A stretch of DNA of 54,716 bases from RYN-428 sp035551995 (GCA_035551995.1 DASZME010000036.1:1-54716); one strand, 5' to 3'; positions 1 through 7,438 are shown, counted from the first letter of the stretch. A program made the numbers and translations. The notes: a model not told the origin generated them from the letters alone.

Positions 1-56
1 CCAACATATCGAAGGTCTCCCCCTGAGGGGAAGGGTGTGGGGATACCCAAATCCCG

Positions 57-178
57 TCACTCAATGCCAGGATTGTCCTTGAAAAACTGCTTCAGCGCAT
101 CGAGTAGCGCCCGTGCAGTCGAACGTGGTATCATGATCTCCATCCATCCCGCGCTATAAGTCTGGGTAAGGTCTGGCG
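57..178 (-). pseudogene. Possible remnant or tail of a small protein
   Basis: An open stretch of about 40 codons on the minus strand, bounded upstream by an in-frame TAG, reads like the C-terminal end of a small alpha/beta protein (…SAGWMEIMIP…ALLDALKQFF…). The tail vaguely resembles the end of DUF3467-type proteins, where a beta strand is followed by an Ala-Leu-rich helix. An internal ATG preceded by GGAG would leave only about 25 residues. It may be a decayed gene fragment or chance. The rest of positions 1-320 holds only a short CCCC-TGA-GGGG hairpin near position 20. Confidence 0.2.
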
Positions 179-326
179 GCTATGACATCGCTTGGAACAT
201 GCCATCGCGCTGGGCAACATATTACCCATCTTAAGCAGAATCGGTTTTTTCAAGTTTCGCTAGTCCTCCATCCGATGTTTTCTTCAGCAGACGGACGGTA
301 ATCCATGTTGCCGGTGAAAGTAAAAT

Positions 327-354
327 TTGACAGAAGAATCAGCGAAGTTATGAT
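327..354 (+). promoter_or_regulatory. Sigma-70-type promoter of predicted small RNA
   Basis: TTGACA at 327-332 is a perfect -35 box. It is followed, after a 16-nt spacer, by TATGAT at 349-354. The expected transcription start is near 361. No open reading frame follows on this strand before the terminator at 413-450. Confidence 0.6.
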
Positions 355-360
355 CTAGGT

Positions 361-450
361 AAGATAGGCAATCTTAAAACATTCGCGCGTACGGCGCATT
401 TTCTCCCCTCCGGAAGACACCGAGCCCAGAAAGCCGGTGTCTTCTTTTTT
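361..450 (+). ncRNA. Predicted ~90-nt small RNA
   Basis: This stretch lies between a strong promoter (327-354) and a strong intrinsic terminator (413-450). It would give an RNA of about 90 nt. A small 5' hairpin (AAGAT at 361-365 pairing with ATCTT at 371-375) is followed by an unpaired C/U-rich segment, TTTTCTCCCCTCC, around 400-412. That segment is complementary to Shine-Dalgarno-like sequences. The terminator hairpin comes next. No credible protein is encoded. The RNA ends at the stop codon of the convergent HIT gene, so it could also act locally on that transcript. This is inferred from sequence signals alone. Confidence 0.5.
413..450 (+). terminator. Intrinsic terminator, plus strand
   Basis: A perfect 10-bp stem (GAAGACACCG at 413-422 with CGGTGTCTTC at 435-444) and a 12-nt loop are followed by six T residues at 445-450. 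The T tract exists only in the plus direction and overlaps the end of the HIT gene. Confidence 0.75.
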
Positions 451-787
451 ATCCCGGCGGCCAACCGAAAGGCCGCCCCGCCATCACGTGCAAATGAAGG
501 TGGAACACCGACTGCCCCGCCCCCGCGCCGCAATTGAAAACGGTACGGTAATCGGTGTGCCCCATTTCGCTCATCAGCTTTTTCGCCACTAGAAACGCGC
601 CGCCGACCAGTTCGACGTCGGCGGCCGTCAGATCATTCAGCGTGGCGATGTTTTTTTTCGGAATCACCAGCACATGCACCGGCGCCTGCGGATTCACGTC
701 GTGAATGGCGATGTATCGCTCGTCTTCATACGCTATTTTCGCGGGAATCTCTTTCGCGATGATTTTGGAAAAAATCGTTGCTGACAT
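449..787 (-). CDS. HIT family (histidine triad) hydrolase
   Basis: This 112-residue protein belongs to the PKCI/HINT branch of the HIT superfamily, which hydrolyses nucleoside phosphoramidates and similar nucleotide conjugates in the cytoplasm. The signature HLHLHVMAG is near residues 95-103, and its middle histidine is the expected nucleophile. The N-terminal IFSKIIAKEIPAKI and HVLVIPKKNI segments are typical of the family, and the length is normal. The start is supported by GGAG 8 nt upstream. It lies 99 bp downstream of the LysM lipoprotein gene on the same strand, separated from it by two strong hairpins. The physiological substrate is unknown. Confidence 0.93.
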   Translation of the reverse strand: MSATIFSKIIAKEIPAKIAYEDERYIAIHDVNPQAPVHVLVIPKKNIATLNDLTAADVELVGGAFLVAKKLMSEMGHTDYRTVFNCGAGAGQSVFHLHLHVMAGRPFGWPPG

Positions 788-807
788 ATTTATTCTCCAC
801 CAACAGA

Positions 808-863
808 ACCGCCCGAGCCTGTTGAGCTCGGGCGTTCTGGCTGCACCGAGTCTCCGACTCGGT
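808..863. repeat. Two adjacent perfect hairpins between lysM and hit
   Basis: The 99-bp gap between two co-directional genes holds two back-to-back palindromes: CGCCCGAGC/GCTCGGGCG with a 7-nt loop near 809-833, and ACCGAGTC/GACTCGGT with a 3-nt loop at 845-863. Neither has a T tract. Their form suggests REP-like elements or RNA processing/stability hairpins rather than terminators. Confidence 0.6.
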
Positions 864-886
864 CTATTTTATCACGATCGGGCTCC

Positions 887-1315
887 TCACGGAACCACGA
901 TCATCTGTCCAACTTTCAAAGACTGCGGCGTTACGCCCGGATTGGCCGAGGCGATCTGAATCCACTTTTTTCCGTCGCCGTACTGCGTCTTGGCGATGCG
1001 ATAAAGCGTGTCTCCCTTTTTCACTTTATATTTGCCGGCGACGGCCAGATCCGAATGTGCCGACTTATGCGGGCGAGGCGCCGGCGTGGGATCGGGCGTC
1101 GAAGCATAAACCGGCGTGACGACCGGCGCCGCCGTCGGTTCTTCCGGCGGCGTCACGAACTGCGGATTGGAATATGTGGGTCGAACGGTCTTCACGGGCT
1201 TGACGTCCATGACCGATCCCGCGGCCAGCGCCGCCGAGGGTTTGGGTTGCTGCGCCTGGCACCCGCCGACCAACCCCACCCCCAACGCCGCCGTGATCCG
1301 GAAAAAATTGCGCAT
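887..1315 (-). CDS. LysM-domain lipoprotein
   Basis: A predicted lipoprotein of 142 residues. The start at 1315 places a short basic N terminus (MRNFF) before a hydrophobic stretch ending in the lipobox LVGGC, so the mature protein begins at the Cys near residue 19. A Pro/Thr-rich linker of about 70 residues follows. A single C-terminal LysM domain (about residues 93-141, KYKVKKGDTLYRIAK…GVTPQSLKVGQMIVVP) is expected to bind peptidoglycan glycan strands. An upstream ATG at 1348 would place the signal sequence internally and is less likely. The protein is probably an envelope-anchored cell-wall binding protein. No enzymatic domain is visible. Confidence 0.85.
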   Translation of the reverse strand: MRNFFRITAALGVGLVGGCQAQQPKPSAALAAGSVMDVKPVKTVRPTYSNPQFVTPPEEPTAAPVVTPVYASTPDPTPAPRPHKSAHSDLAVAGKYKVKKGDTLYRIAKTQYGDGKKWIQIASANPGVTPQSLKVGQMIVVP

Positions 1316-1415
1316 CGTATATTCCATCTGTCGTAAAAGACATCGCATCGGCCGTTCCTGGCCGTCGCATCCTTTTCGTTATCGGACCGGCGGCGCCGAT
1401 TGCTTGAAAACAATT

Positions 1416-1432
1416 GCTATGATTCGCGGATG
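1416..1432 (+). promoter_or_regulatory. Extended -10 promoter with leaderless start
   Basis: TGC-TATGAT (1415-1423 region) is an extended -10 element. Its end lies exactly 6 nt before the ATG at 1430, and no Shine-Dalgarno sequence is present. Transcription would begin at or within a base or two of the start codon, giving a leaderless mRNA. The same spacing is seen at 41634-41648. Confidence 0.5.
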
Positions 1433-2362
1433 GTCGGCGGATATCTTGTCCTTCTCCTGACTCTGCTCGGCGTTGGCGCCGCGACCGGCGCCGTCGTCGT
1501 CGCGGGCATGGCGCTGGCCCTTCTGATGCCTCCGAGGATGACCGACGGAAAAGCCGTCTGGCTCCTCCGGCGCCTTTCGCCCGGCGACCTGGGGCTGGGA
1601 TTCGAAGACGTCGCGTTTTCCGTCCGCGACGACAAGACCGGCCAGCCGATGCGGATCGCCGGCTGGTGGATTCCGCATCCCGCCGCCGGCGGGCGATGCG
1701 TCGTGCTCCTGCATGGTTATGCCGACGCGAAAGTCGGGGCGATCGCCTGGGCGCCGTCGTGGCATGCCCTGGGATTTAATGTTCTTGCGATCGATCTTCG
1801 CGCCCACGGCGAAAGCGAAGGCGTCCACTGCACCGCCGGTTTCTGGGAGCGCCACGACGTTGATCAGACCATCGACCGGCTTCGCGCGCAGCGCCCGGCC
1901 GGCACGCGGAAGATCGTGTTGTTCGGCCTCAACGTCGGCGCCGCCGTCGCCGTCGCGACCGCCGCCATGCGGGACGACGTCGCGGCGTTGGTCCTGGTCG
2001 ATCCGCCCGCGGATTTCCCTCGTGCCGCCATGACCCAGATGGACCGCGCCGGCGCCCCCGGCAGGATTTTTCAACACGCCGCGCTGGCCATCGCCGAGTG
2101 GATCGCGCGTTGCGATTTCTCGGCCGTGCGACCGGCCGCCCTGGTACGACGAGTCCGGTGTCCGATTCTGATGATCGACGTTTCATGCCCGCCGCGCGAT
2201 GGCGTATCGATTCATCCGGCGATGGATCAAGCCATCCGCGCACGGCGAAGAGACGACGATGACGTGTATTTTGCGAACGGAACCGGAAGCGGGACCGAAG
2301 TGGGTGATCGCATGGCATGCCAGGCGCGAATGGAAAATTTCTTGAAGGCGCTTCGGGAATGA
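1430..2362 (+). CDS. Alpha/beta-hydrolase fold protein lacking catalytic Ser
   Basis: A 310-residue protein with one N-terminal membrane segment (about residues 2-32) followed by an alpha/beta-hydrolase core. The strand-turn VVLLHGYAD (oxyanion region), the FNVLAIDLRAHGES segment and the nucleophile-elbow region are all recognisable. At the elbow the usual G-x-S-x-G reads GLNVG, so the catalytic Ser is Asn. The C-terminal region where a G-x-H is expected reads NGTGSGTEV and has no evident His. It therefore looks like a membrane-anchored non-enzymatic member of the family, although a different chemistry cannot be excluded. The ATG at 1430 is chosen over the TTG at 1400 because of the promoter position. 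It is divergent from the LysM lipoprotein. Confidence 0.8.
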   Translation: MVGGYLVLLLTLLGVGAATGAVVVAGMALALLMPPRMTDGKAVWLLRRLSPGDLGLGFEDVAFSVRDDKTGQPMRIAGWWIPHPAAGGRCVVLLHGYADAKVGAIAWAPSWHALGFNVLAIDLRAHGESEGVHCTAGFWERHDVDQTIDRLRAQRPAGTRKIVLFGLNVGAAVAVATAAMRDDVAALVLVDPPADFPRAAMTQMDRAGAPGRIFQHAALAIAEWIARCDFSAVRPAALVRRVRCPILMIDVSCPPRDGVSIHPAMDQAIRARRRDDDDVYFANGTGSGTEVGDRMACQARMENFLKALRE

Positions 2363-2401
2363 GAGTTTTGAATCTCTCTTAGCGATTTTTTCATGGAGGC
2401 G

Positions 2402-2517
2402 CGGTGACGCTGGTCGCGGAAACGCCCCGCAAGTGAGGCCGCTCCTGCGTTCGAAAGTGTACCAAGTTAGAGAGGTGAAAGTCCGCTTCGTGTTGCGGGG
2501 CGTGTTCCGTGATCACC
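2402..2517. repeat. Head-to-head pair of R1 repeats forming a long hairpin
   Basis: Two R1-type copies in opposite orientation flank about 60 bp. The left arm (GCGGTGA…CGCGGAAACGCCCCGCAA, 2402-2433) pairs with the right arm (TTGCGGGGCG…TGATCACCGC, 2491-2517) with a few mismatches. It is the first part of a 418-bp stretch without genes (2363-2780) that is filled almost wholly by repeat elements. Confidence 0.6.
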
Positions 2518-2555
2518 GCTCGCCCCACCAACCCGAAAATGCGCTCAGACAAATT

Positions 2556-2687
2556 GGTACGAACGCCCAGACGCCGAGATAAAAAGAGAAGAAGAGCAAA
2601 AACTCACTGGTTTTTGATAACACCAATTTCAGATTCTCTCGTTCTTCCCTTTCTTTCTCTGAGTCTCTGGGTCTCGGCGTTCGTACC
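2556..2687. mobile_element. R2 element, MITE-like, copy 1
   Basis: A 132-bp element bounded by perfect 12-bp terminal inverted repeats (GGTACGAACGCC at 2556-2567 and GGCGTTCGTACC at 2676-2687). Purine-rich (left) and pyrimidine-rich (right) subterminal arms extend the pairing. It shares AACGCCCAGACGCCGAG with a second copy of nearly the same length at 48617-48750. It encodes no protein. Confidence 0.6.
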
Positions 2688-2710
2688 CATTCGTCTTAAG
2701 TGAACCGTAT

Positions 2711-2784
2711 TGCGTTTAGCGGCCCCGCTTGCGGGGCGTGTTTCGCGACGCAAGGTCGCTTCACCAACATGAGAAATGCTCTAA
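2711..2784 (+). repeat. R1 dispersed repeat, copy at permease 3' end
   Basis: This copy contains the hairpin core GCGGCCCCGCTTGCGGGGCG, then GTGTTTCGCGA and a less conserved tail ending in CACCAACATGAGAAAT…CTCTAA. The tail's last bases overlap the stop codon of the minus-strand permease gene. Related copies lie at 11552-11670, 30929-30965, 35251-35350 and 43789-43868. Confidence 0.75.
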
Positions 2785-4472
2785 GTGAGCGCCGGTTCTC
2801 CCTCGAATCCTTCCTCGGCGTCTTCCGCGTGCTCTTCCTCGGCTTCATGCGCGGGAAGAGGAACGGAGAATGTCGCAAACTTGGCGCACCCGAACAGCAC
2901 AAGGCCAACAAGCAGATAAGTGACCGCGACGGTCGGCGTCTGGCCGAATCCGATGGCTTCTCCGTGCATGAGGCCGAAGAAGGTTAAGACTGCGCCGGCC
3001 AGTGAGAAGGCGGCGGCGTTGATGAACTTGCGCTCGATGATGAAAACGGCGATGGCGCCGAGGATCACGCCGGCCAGGATCGAACCGCCGCCCAACACGG
3101 ACAAGCCGTGATAGAAGACGCCTTCCTGGGCCATGCTGGCGACCATCGCGGACGTGACGTGATGGATTCCCGAAACCGAATCCAAGGCGTTGTCGATCTG
3201 TAATTTTCCCCAGGCCGCCAGCGAGGGAACCAGCGCCAGAACGATGGCGGGGGCGTGACGCTTGGGGCATTCCTGGAACGCCTGCGAACCGATCAACATG
3301 CCGATGTAAAGCAGAATCGGCGCGATGGCGATGACCGGTATGAGGGCGACCATCAGCGAGATGATTCCCAGCCACGCCAGGACGATCACCATGACGCCGG
3401 TGGCGGCGGAATAGCCGATGCGGCCGCCCATGGCTTTCCAACCGGGATGGCCGATGTAGACGGCGTTGATGTACGGGTTGCCCATCAGGCAGCCGATCAG
3501 GCTGACGATGCCGTCGGCGGTGAGCACGCGCGTCGTCGGATAACTATCCCCGGCGGCGGCGGCGCTGACCACGTTGTCCATCGCTTCGACCAGATCGTAG
3601 ATGCCGAACGGAATGGCGGTCACGAGAATGACTTTGAGAAAGTCCCAGTGCAGGCCGCCGAGAACCAAGCCGATCGTCGGATGAGGTATGTTGATGGCGA
3701 AGGTGGAAAAGGAGTCTTTGAGCTTGGCCACGTTCATTCCGCCGAAGCTTTCAAACCCGTGCGCTTGGGCGAAGGCGGTGGAGGCGAAAGCGGTCGATCC
3801 CCAGGCGATCAACGTGCCGGCGGCGATGGCGACCAGGCCGGCGGGAATTTTTCCGTACTTCACTCCGCCGAACCAGCTCGCCAGGATGATGGCGAAACAG
3901 ACCACGCCGATCACCGGCGTCATGAACATCTCCAGGGCCGGCTTCATCGAGATGAACGTGATCGACACGCCGGCCAGCGCGCCCAACAGCGCCGCCTTGG
4001 GCGTGATTTTGCGGACGATCGGCGCCAGGAATCCGCCGAGCATCAGCACGAAGCTCTGAATGAACACCCATGTCAATCCCGCCTGCCAGGCTTTCATCGG
4101 ATCGCCCGTGGCCAGCTTGATGGGAAGCATGATGACCAGCGTCACGATAAACATGTGCGGCACGCTGATCCCCGACGGAAGCGCGCAGACATCCGTGCGG
4201 CCGGTCTTCTTCGCCAGGCGATACGCCAGCCATGCGTAGTACATCGTGCTCATGCACATCATCATGGCGGCGGCGGGAAGAATGCGTTTGAAGACCATGT
4301 CGTCCGGCATCCCCAGCACAAAGCGGAGCAAGCCGGTCAGGGTCAGCAGATTGACAAGGATATTGGTCCCGAACCCGAAGAAGGCGTTCCAGTCGCCGGG
4401 CGTCCAGATTGCGGGTTTGAAACCATCGCCGGCGGGCGTCGCGGGCGAAGCGTAAGATGGAATGGCACTCAT
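2781..4472 (-). CDS. NCS2/AzgA-like purine or uracil permease
   Basis: A 563-residue polytopic inner-membrane protein with about 12-14 hydrophobic segments. The N-terminal layout (TPGDWNAFFGFGTNILVNLLTLTGLL), the conserved D-V-CALPSGISVPHMF segment and the EAMDNVVSAAAAGDSYPT segment point to the nucleobase permease (NCS2, xanthine/uracil/AGZA-like) group, which takes up nucleobases or related ureides with H+ or Na+. The start at 4472 is set by GAGGTG 6 nt upstream. An ATG at 4553 lacks such a site. It lies 185 bp downstream of an isochorismatase-type hydrolase on the same strand, suggesting uptake and hydrolysis of one nitrogen compound. The C terminus is rich in Glu. The substrate cannot be read from sequence. 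Confidence 0.8.
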   Translation of the reverse strand: MSAIPSYASPATPAGDGFKPAIWTPGDWNAFFGFGTNILVNLLTLTGLLRFVLGMPDDMVFKRILPAAAMMMCMSTMYYAWLAYRLAKKTGRTDVCALPSGISVPHMFIVTLVIMLPIKLATGDPMKAWQAGLTWVFIQSFVLMLGGFLAPIVRKITPKAALLGALAGVSITFISMKPALEMFMTPVIGVVCFAIILASWFGGVKYGKIPAGLVAIAAGTLIAWGSTAFASTAFAQAHGFESFGGMNVAKLKDSFSTFAINIPHPTIGLVLGGLHWDFLKVILVTAIPFGIYDLVEAMDNVVSAAAAGDSYPTTRVLTADGIVSLIGCLMGNPYINAVYIGHPGWKAMGGRIGYSAATGVMVIVLAWLGIISLMVALIPVIAIAPILLYIGMLIGSQAFQECPKRHAPAIVLALVPSLAAWGKLQIDNALDSVSGIHHVTSAMVASMAQEGVFYHGLSVLGGGSILAGVILGAIAVFIIERKFINAAAFSLAGAVLTFFGLMHGEAIGFGQTPTVAVTYLLVGLVLFGCAKFATFSVPLPAHEAEEEHAEDAEEGFEGEPALT

Positions 4473-4657
4473 GACTGCACCTCTCGATTGGTCAAAGGCG
4501 CGGTTCGGTTCCGGGGAAGCGATAAAAATCGGTTTGACGGGAGCGGACGACATGAATTCTCATGTGGCGCTCAACCGTCGGTTGTATCTGAACGCCCGTC
4601 GCGCAAGCACGGCGGGCGTATGGGTTGCAATCGAAATCACGGCGCGTTTTTCGCCCT

Positions 4658-5332
4658 TTACGCCAGCGCGGCCAGGAGCTTGGATGACGTCGATACCCAT
4701 CCGAAGATTCCACCCTGGGCCTTGATCATCTTGAGGCCCATCTGCTGGAATTCCGGAAAATAAGAGCCGACGCAATCTTCGGGAATCAGGCAGTCATAGC
4801 CGCGATCGTTGGCTTCACGTACGGTGGTATTGACGCAGACTTCCGTGGTTACGCCGGTCACGACAAGCTGCCTAATGCCGCGGTTATTCAGGATGGCTTG
4901 CAGGTCGGTCGCGAAGAAGGCGCCTTTGCCGGGCTTATCGATCACCGGTTCGGTCGAGAGGGGGTACAGCTCGGGGATGATATCATGCCCCGCTTCGCCG
5001 CGCACCAGGATTCGCCCCATCGGCCCGGCGTCGCCGATGCAACTTTTGCTTCGCCCGCGAATTTTCTTGGCCGGGGGAAGATCGGTCAGGTCCGGCCGAT
5101 GGCCTTCGCGCGTGTGCATGACCTGCAGCCCCGCTTTGCGCCAGGCCGACAGCAGCTTGCGATTCGGCTCGATCGTCCGGCGCAGCTGCGACACATCGTT
5201 GCCGAGCATTTCGCCGAACCCGCCGGGCTCGAGAAAATCACGTTGCATGTCGATGATCAACAGCGCGCATTCCTGCGGCACGAATTCAAACTCGTAGGGC
5301 TCGGCGTCAATGAGAATTTTCTTCATTTCCAT
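4658..5332 (-). CDS. Isochorismatase-family cysteine hydrolase
   Basis: A 224-residue cytoplasmic amidohydrolase-type protein. The family triad is visible: Asp in ALLIIDMQRDFL (near residue 26), Lys in DKPGKGAFFATD (near 132), and Cys in VTGVTTEVCVNTT (near 167). The EVCVNTT context, the long REANDRGYDCLIPEDC segment and the overall length resemble biuret/ureidoacrylate/N-carbamoyl amidohydrolases more than true isochorismatases. The start MEMKKIL at 5332 has GAGG 7 nt upstream. The reading frame stays open much further 5', but that extension is composition-biased and overlaps other sequence. Together with the downstream permease it suggests nitrogen scavenging from ureides or nucleobase breakdown products (inference). 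Confidence 0.87.
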   Translation of the reverse strand: MEMKKILIDAEPYEFEFVPQECALLIIDMQRDFLEPGGFGEMLGNDVSQLRRTIEPNRKLLSAWRKAGLQVMHTREGHRPDLTDLPPAKKIRGRSKSCIGDAGPMGRILVRGEAGHDIIPELYPLSTEPVIDKPGKGAFFATDLQAILNNRGIRQLVVTGVTTEVCVNTTVREANDRGYDCLIPEDCVGSYFPEFQQMGLKMIKAQGGIFGWVSTSSKLLAALA

Positions 5333-5575
5333 ACTCAATCCTCGAACCGAATGTCGCTCAAAAAAGGCGGGACAGGTCGCCGGAGTCGAATGTCCTATAG
5401 CGTTATCCATGCCAGGCCGATCGCGCGGCTTCATCTTGCCGTTAGGCATCGATTTAGCGTTTTTTTGGCATTTTATCGCCGGTCGAAACAAGCCGCTTTT
5501 TTGTGTCTCATTAGTTCCCATTGGCACGCATGCAACACCAGCGGGATATTTTCCATATTTGGCGCAATCCAGCCG

Positions 5576-6094
5576 ATGATGACTCGCATGAGCCCGACCG
5601 CAAAATCCAGCGACCGCAGGTTTTCCGCCCGCTATCTCACGCGCGAAGGAGAGCGCGAATCGATCCTCGCCCGCTACGGCCACGAACGCTTCGAGGCGAT
5701 CCAGGCCATGGTCGAACGGCAGCTCGACGTGCTGATGAGCCGATCGCAACTGCTCCTGGGTTTGTGCGGAATCGCGATAACCACCACCGGTTTTTCCGGC
5801 CGGTTGATCGCCGGCAACAGCCGGCTCGGTCAAGGCCTGATCATCGGCGGCCTGGGTCTGGTGCTTTGCGCGGCCAGCGTCCTGGTTTGGGGCGTCCTGC
5901 ATCTCACCTGGATCACGCAGCGCGACAGCCAGTTCATCGATAACTGGCTCATGGCCGTCCTGGAATATCGCGACCGCAAGACGCGGCTGTTTCGGCTTTC
6001 GATTATCCTGCTGCTGATCGGATTAACGCTGTATGTGGGATCGATTGCCGTGATGTTAGTGAATCCGCAGCCGATCATTGTTTTGCCGAAATGA
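5576..6094 (+). CDS. Unknown protein with three membrane segments
   Basis: About 172 residues. A charged N-terminal region of about 55 residues (RYLTREGERESILARYGHER…) precedes three hydrophobic segments: about 65-82, 90-118 and 143-165. There is a short basic loop before the last one (EYRDRKTRL). It ends close to the last segment. I do not recognise the family. ATG codons at 5576, 5579 and 5588 are all possible and none has a clear Shine-Dalgarno sequence. It is divergent from the isochorismatase gene. Confidence 0.65.
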   Translation: MMTRMSPTAKSSDRRFSARYLTREGERESILARYGHERFEAIQAMVERQLDVLMSRSQLLLGLCGIAITTTGFSGRLIAGNSRLGQGLIIGGLGLVLCAASVLVWGVLHLTWITQRDSQFIDNWLMAVLEYRDRKTRLFRLSIILLLIGLTLYVGSIAVMLVNPQPIIVLPK

Positions 6095-6457
6095 TCCCGA
6101 CCGGCGTTTCCCCTAAAATCACCGCGAAAGAGACTAACACTGTCCTTTTCTGTAAGTCTTCCGAAGTCTATGCCGCCTTGGAAAAGCATGCGGTCCGCCA
6201 GCATTTTCGGAGAGATAGGTTCGCCGGTTTGCTTCCGCCATACCTCCCGATAGAACATCTGTCCTGATTATTCATTTTTGTATTTCTGTCGGCAACGTTA
6301 AACTCCGGTATTATATCGAGCGGATCCTATGGAAGAGTATCGCACATCTTCAGTCCGTTGCTCACCCACTGATTCGCGAGACGCCTCTGCGACGAAAAAA
6401 GTTTCGAATTCGATATAACCCCGCAAAAATCCATCGTCGCGGGACCGTGAAGGCTTT
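6095..6457. other. Gene-free stretch between two convergent genes
   Basis: These 363 bases separate the membrane protein gene from the DUF72 gene, which converge here. The stretch is more A/T-rich than its surroundings (for example around 6260-6320 and 6400-6420). A minus-strand promoter-like pair (TTGCCG-N17-AATAAT) lies just before an ATG at 6258, but the frame behind it runs antisense to the membrane-protein gene and has unconvincing composition. I see no repeat or RNA gene. Confidence 0.4.
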
Positions 6458-7438
6458 TTACGATTTGACGCCAGGCCAATGCGAGCGAACGCGCTCGTTC
6501 AGCAATTTTTTGGAAATTCGCGGCGATTCGCTCTTAGCCGTGCGATTCACGCCAAGAGCCTGCTCTCCCATCCGGTCGGCCAGCGACATGGCGTCGAACG
6601 GGGCTTTTACTTTTACGTCGTTGTCGAAGTAAACGTAGACGTCGCGCTGTTTTGCCTTGGCGGCTTTTTTCTCGCTCCATGTCTTGCGATCGGCTGGCTC
6701 TTTTCCGTCGCGCCATGCCGCCAGTCGTCGCGCCCACCAATCGAGCGCCGAGGCGGAATACCCGCTGGCGTAAAGTTCCTCGTCTCCGTGCAGCCGAGCG
6801 TAGACGAAATCCGCGGTAAGGTCCTCGGCATAGGGCCATCGGGTTGCCGTGTCGGCGAAGACCAATGCGATTTCGTGCTTCCGCAGCAGGTCGATGAACT
6901 TCGAGTCGGCAAAGCTCGGATGCCGAATTTCCACGGCATGGCGAATCGGCCGGTTGGCGTCGGTTTCGATCAAAACTCTTCCCTTTAACCATTCATCGTG
7001 ATCCATGGCCAACGTTGCCGCCGACGACGTATCGCGGGGAAGGAGGTCAAAGAAGCCGGCGAACTTTTCGGCGTCGAATACAAAATTGGGCGGAAACTGC
7101 CAGAGGATCGGGCCGAGTTTTTCCTTCAATCCGAGCACGCCGGACGCGAAAAAGTTGGCCAGGGGTTTTTCGACGTCGCGCAGCCGTTTCATGTGCGTGA
7201 CGTAGCGCGGGCCTTTGAGGGAAAAGACGAAAGCGGGCGGCGTGGCGTCATACCAGACTTGATAACTGCCGGGGCGCTGAAGGGAATAGAACGAGCCGTT
7301 GATCTCGATGGAATTGAGCATGCCGCCCGCGTATTCCAACTCGCGTTTGTGCGGCAGATCCTTCGGATAAAAGACCCCACGCCATGGCGTGTAGGTCCAG
7401 CCGGAAATTCCGATGCGAACATGAGGGGATTTAGACAT
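6458..7438 (-). CDS. DUF72 (YecE-like) domain protein
   Basis: This 326-residue cytoplasmic protein belongs to the DUF72 family, predicted TIM-barrel-like proteins of unknown function. Typical segments are the N-terminal RIGISGWTYTPWRGVFYP, the FYSLQRPGSYQVWYDATP segment, LGPILWQFPPNF, and the C-terminal VYVYFDNDVKVKAPFDA. The length is at the upper end for the family, with a basic tail after about residue 300. The ATG at 7438 starts directly with the conserved region. No Shine-Dalgarno sequence is obvious. No functional partner is evident. Confidence 0.92.
   Translation of the reverse strand: MSKSPHVRIGISGWTYTPWRGVFYPKDLPHKRELEYAGGMLNSIEINGSFYSLQRPGSYQVWYDATPPAFVFSLKGPRYVTHMKRLRDVEKPLANFFASGVLGLKEKLGPILWQFPPNFVFDAEKFAGFFDLLPRDTSSAATLAMDHDEWLKGRVLIETDANRPIRHAVEIRHPSFADSKFIDLLRKHEIALVFADTATRWPYAEDLTADFVYARLHGDEELYASGYSASALDWWARRLAAWRDGKEPADRKTWSEKKAAKAKQRDVYVYFDNDVKVKAPFDAMSLADRMGEQALGVNRTAKSESPRISKKLLNERVRSHWPGVKS

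Noticed and set aside
3255..4763. Long (502-codon) open frame on the plus strand opposite the permease gene
   Set aside because: Composition is His/Asp/Gly/Arg-rich without motifs; it is the antisense shadow of a well-supported membrane protein in high-G+C DNA.
4898..5575. Upstream extension of the three-segment membrane protein to 4898
   Set aside because: It runs antisense to the isochorismatase gene and has no domain character; the start near 5576 is far more likely.
5830..6258. 142-codon minus-strand frame with a promoter-like TTGCCG-N17-AATAAT and AGGA before its ATG
   Set aside because: Most of it lies antisense to a credible membrane protein and its second half is low-complexity Arg/Ser/Thr; the start signals alone are not enough, though the first 50 codons deserve a check.
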